From positions 1 to 6,061 of the forward strand of contig JAMONW010000154.1 in assembly GCA_027066355.1 (NCBI GenBank): DNA of 6,061 nt, given 5' to 3'. Shown here piece by piece: positions 5,701-6,061 of the stretch. The notes beneath the pieces were generated by a model. That model was given only the letters and a program-made list of their open reading frames with translations, was not told the DNA's origin and made no database searches. The position numbers and the translations under genes are program-made. Position 1 is the stretch's first letter. Each line of letters begins with the position of its first letter. The stretch is from Campylobacteraceae bacterium (GTDB taxonomy: Bacteria > Campylobacterota > Campylobacteria > Campylobacterales > Sulfurovaceae).

Positions 5701-6061
5701 TGAGTGAGTATATTTTTACTAGTGAGTCTGTAACAGAAGGACATCCAGATAAAATGGCAGACCAAATAAGTGATGCTATTTTAGATTATATAATAGAACA
5801 TGATAAAAATGCTAGAGTAGCTTGTGAAACATTAGTTAGTAATGGTTTTTGTATAATCACAGGTGAATTAAAAACAAAAACATATGCGCCAATGCAAGAG
5901 ATTGCAAGAGAAGTAATTAGAGAAATTGGATACACTGATGCAACATATGGATTTGATTATAGAAGTGCGGGTGTTTTAAATGGAATTGGTGAGCAGAGTG
6001 CTGATATTAATCAAGGAGTTGACCAAGACTCTGGAGAAATTGGTGCAGGTGATCAAGGCTT
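5700..6061 (+). CDS. metK: S-adenosylmethionine synthase, N-terminal part (cut by window edge)
   Basis: Makes S-adenosylmethionine from methionine and ATP, releasing phosphate and pyrophosphate; cytoplasmic, usually tetrameric, needing magnesium and potassium. The first 120 residues are visible and the gene runs off the right edge without a stop; the family is normally about 385-400 residues long. The start TSESVTEGHPDK at 7-18 contains the active-site histidine H15. E43 in CETLV is equivalent to the potassium-binding glutamate, Q99 in GEQSADI lies before the active-site loop, and the signature GAGDQG sits at 115-120. The ATG shares one base with the dxs stop (TGATG). The coupling to dxs suggests metK is expressed from the lysA-side promoter, since no separate promoter is evident upstream inside dxs. 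Confidence 0.96.
   Translation, partial: MSEYIFTSESVTEGHPDKMADQISDAILDYIIEHDKNARVACETLVSNGFCIITGELKTKTYAPMQEIAREVIREIGYTDATYGFDYRSAGVLNGIGEQSADINQGVDQDSGEIGAGDQG

Larger units (their letters stand above)
321..6061 (+). other. Predicted operon lysA-pheA-hisC-orf62-dxs-metK
   Basis: All genes run in one direction. The only intergenic gap after the predicted promoter is 23 bases (lysA-pheA); all later junctions overlap: pheA/hisC by up to eleven bases, hisC/orf62 and orf62/dxs by one base (TAGTG), and dxs/metK by one base (TGATG). No terminator-like hairpin with a T-run was seen at any junction. Internal promoters cannot be excluded in such AT-rich sequence, and the downstream end lies outside the window. 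Confidence 0.65.

Overview
The window looks like a piece of a Campylobacterota (formerly Epsilonproteobacteria) chromosome. It is visibly AT-rich, all genes run on the + strand, they are packed with overlaps, and the proteins resemble that phylum (for example the Dxs block around FDVSHQAYAHKLLT). The gene set lptF/G-like – lysA – pheA – hisC – ... – dxs follows a conserved Campylobacterota neighbourhood. I cannot name the genus; a Nautiliales- or Sulfurovum-like lineage is only a guess.

Layout: 2-259 is the 3' end of an LptF/LptG-type lipopolysaccharide export permease. A 61-base gap (260-320) carries a good Campylobacter-style promoter (-10 at 287-292) and the lysA ribosome binding site. Then come lysA (321-1532, last step of lysine synthesis), pheA (1556-2623, chorismate mutase/prephenate dehydratase), hisC (about 2613-3695, histidinol-phosphate aminotransferase), a 62-codon gene of unknown function (3695-3883), dxs (3883-5700, first step of the MEP isoprenoid pathway) and the first third of metK (5700 to the window edge, S-adenosylmethionine synthase). 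From pheA onward each gene overlaps the next by one to eleven bases, so the run reads as one translationally coupled operon of housekeeping biosynthesis. I see no terminator, tRNA, rRNA, mobile element, CRISPR array or long repeat, and no gene-free stretch longer than 61 bases.

The most interesting point is what sits between hisC and dxs. In Campylobacter jejuni, and as I recall in many relatives, flagellar genes fliF-fliG-fliH occupy that position. Here they are replaced by a single 62-codon gene with its own strong Shine-Dalgarno, locked to both neighbours by identical TAGTG stop/start overlaps. This suggests either flagellar gene loss in this lineage or relocation of the flagellar genes. 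Second, the PheA ACT domain lacks the usual ESRP phenylalanine-binding motif (KSHI instead), which may mean altered feedback control. Otherwise this is ordinary core metabolism, and I do not see a convincing new biological system.
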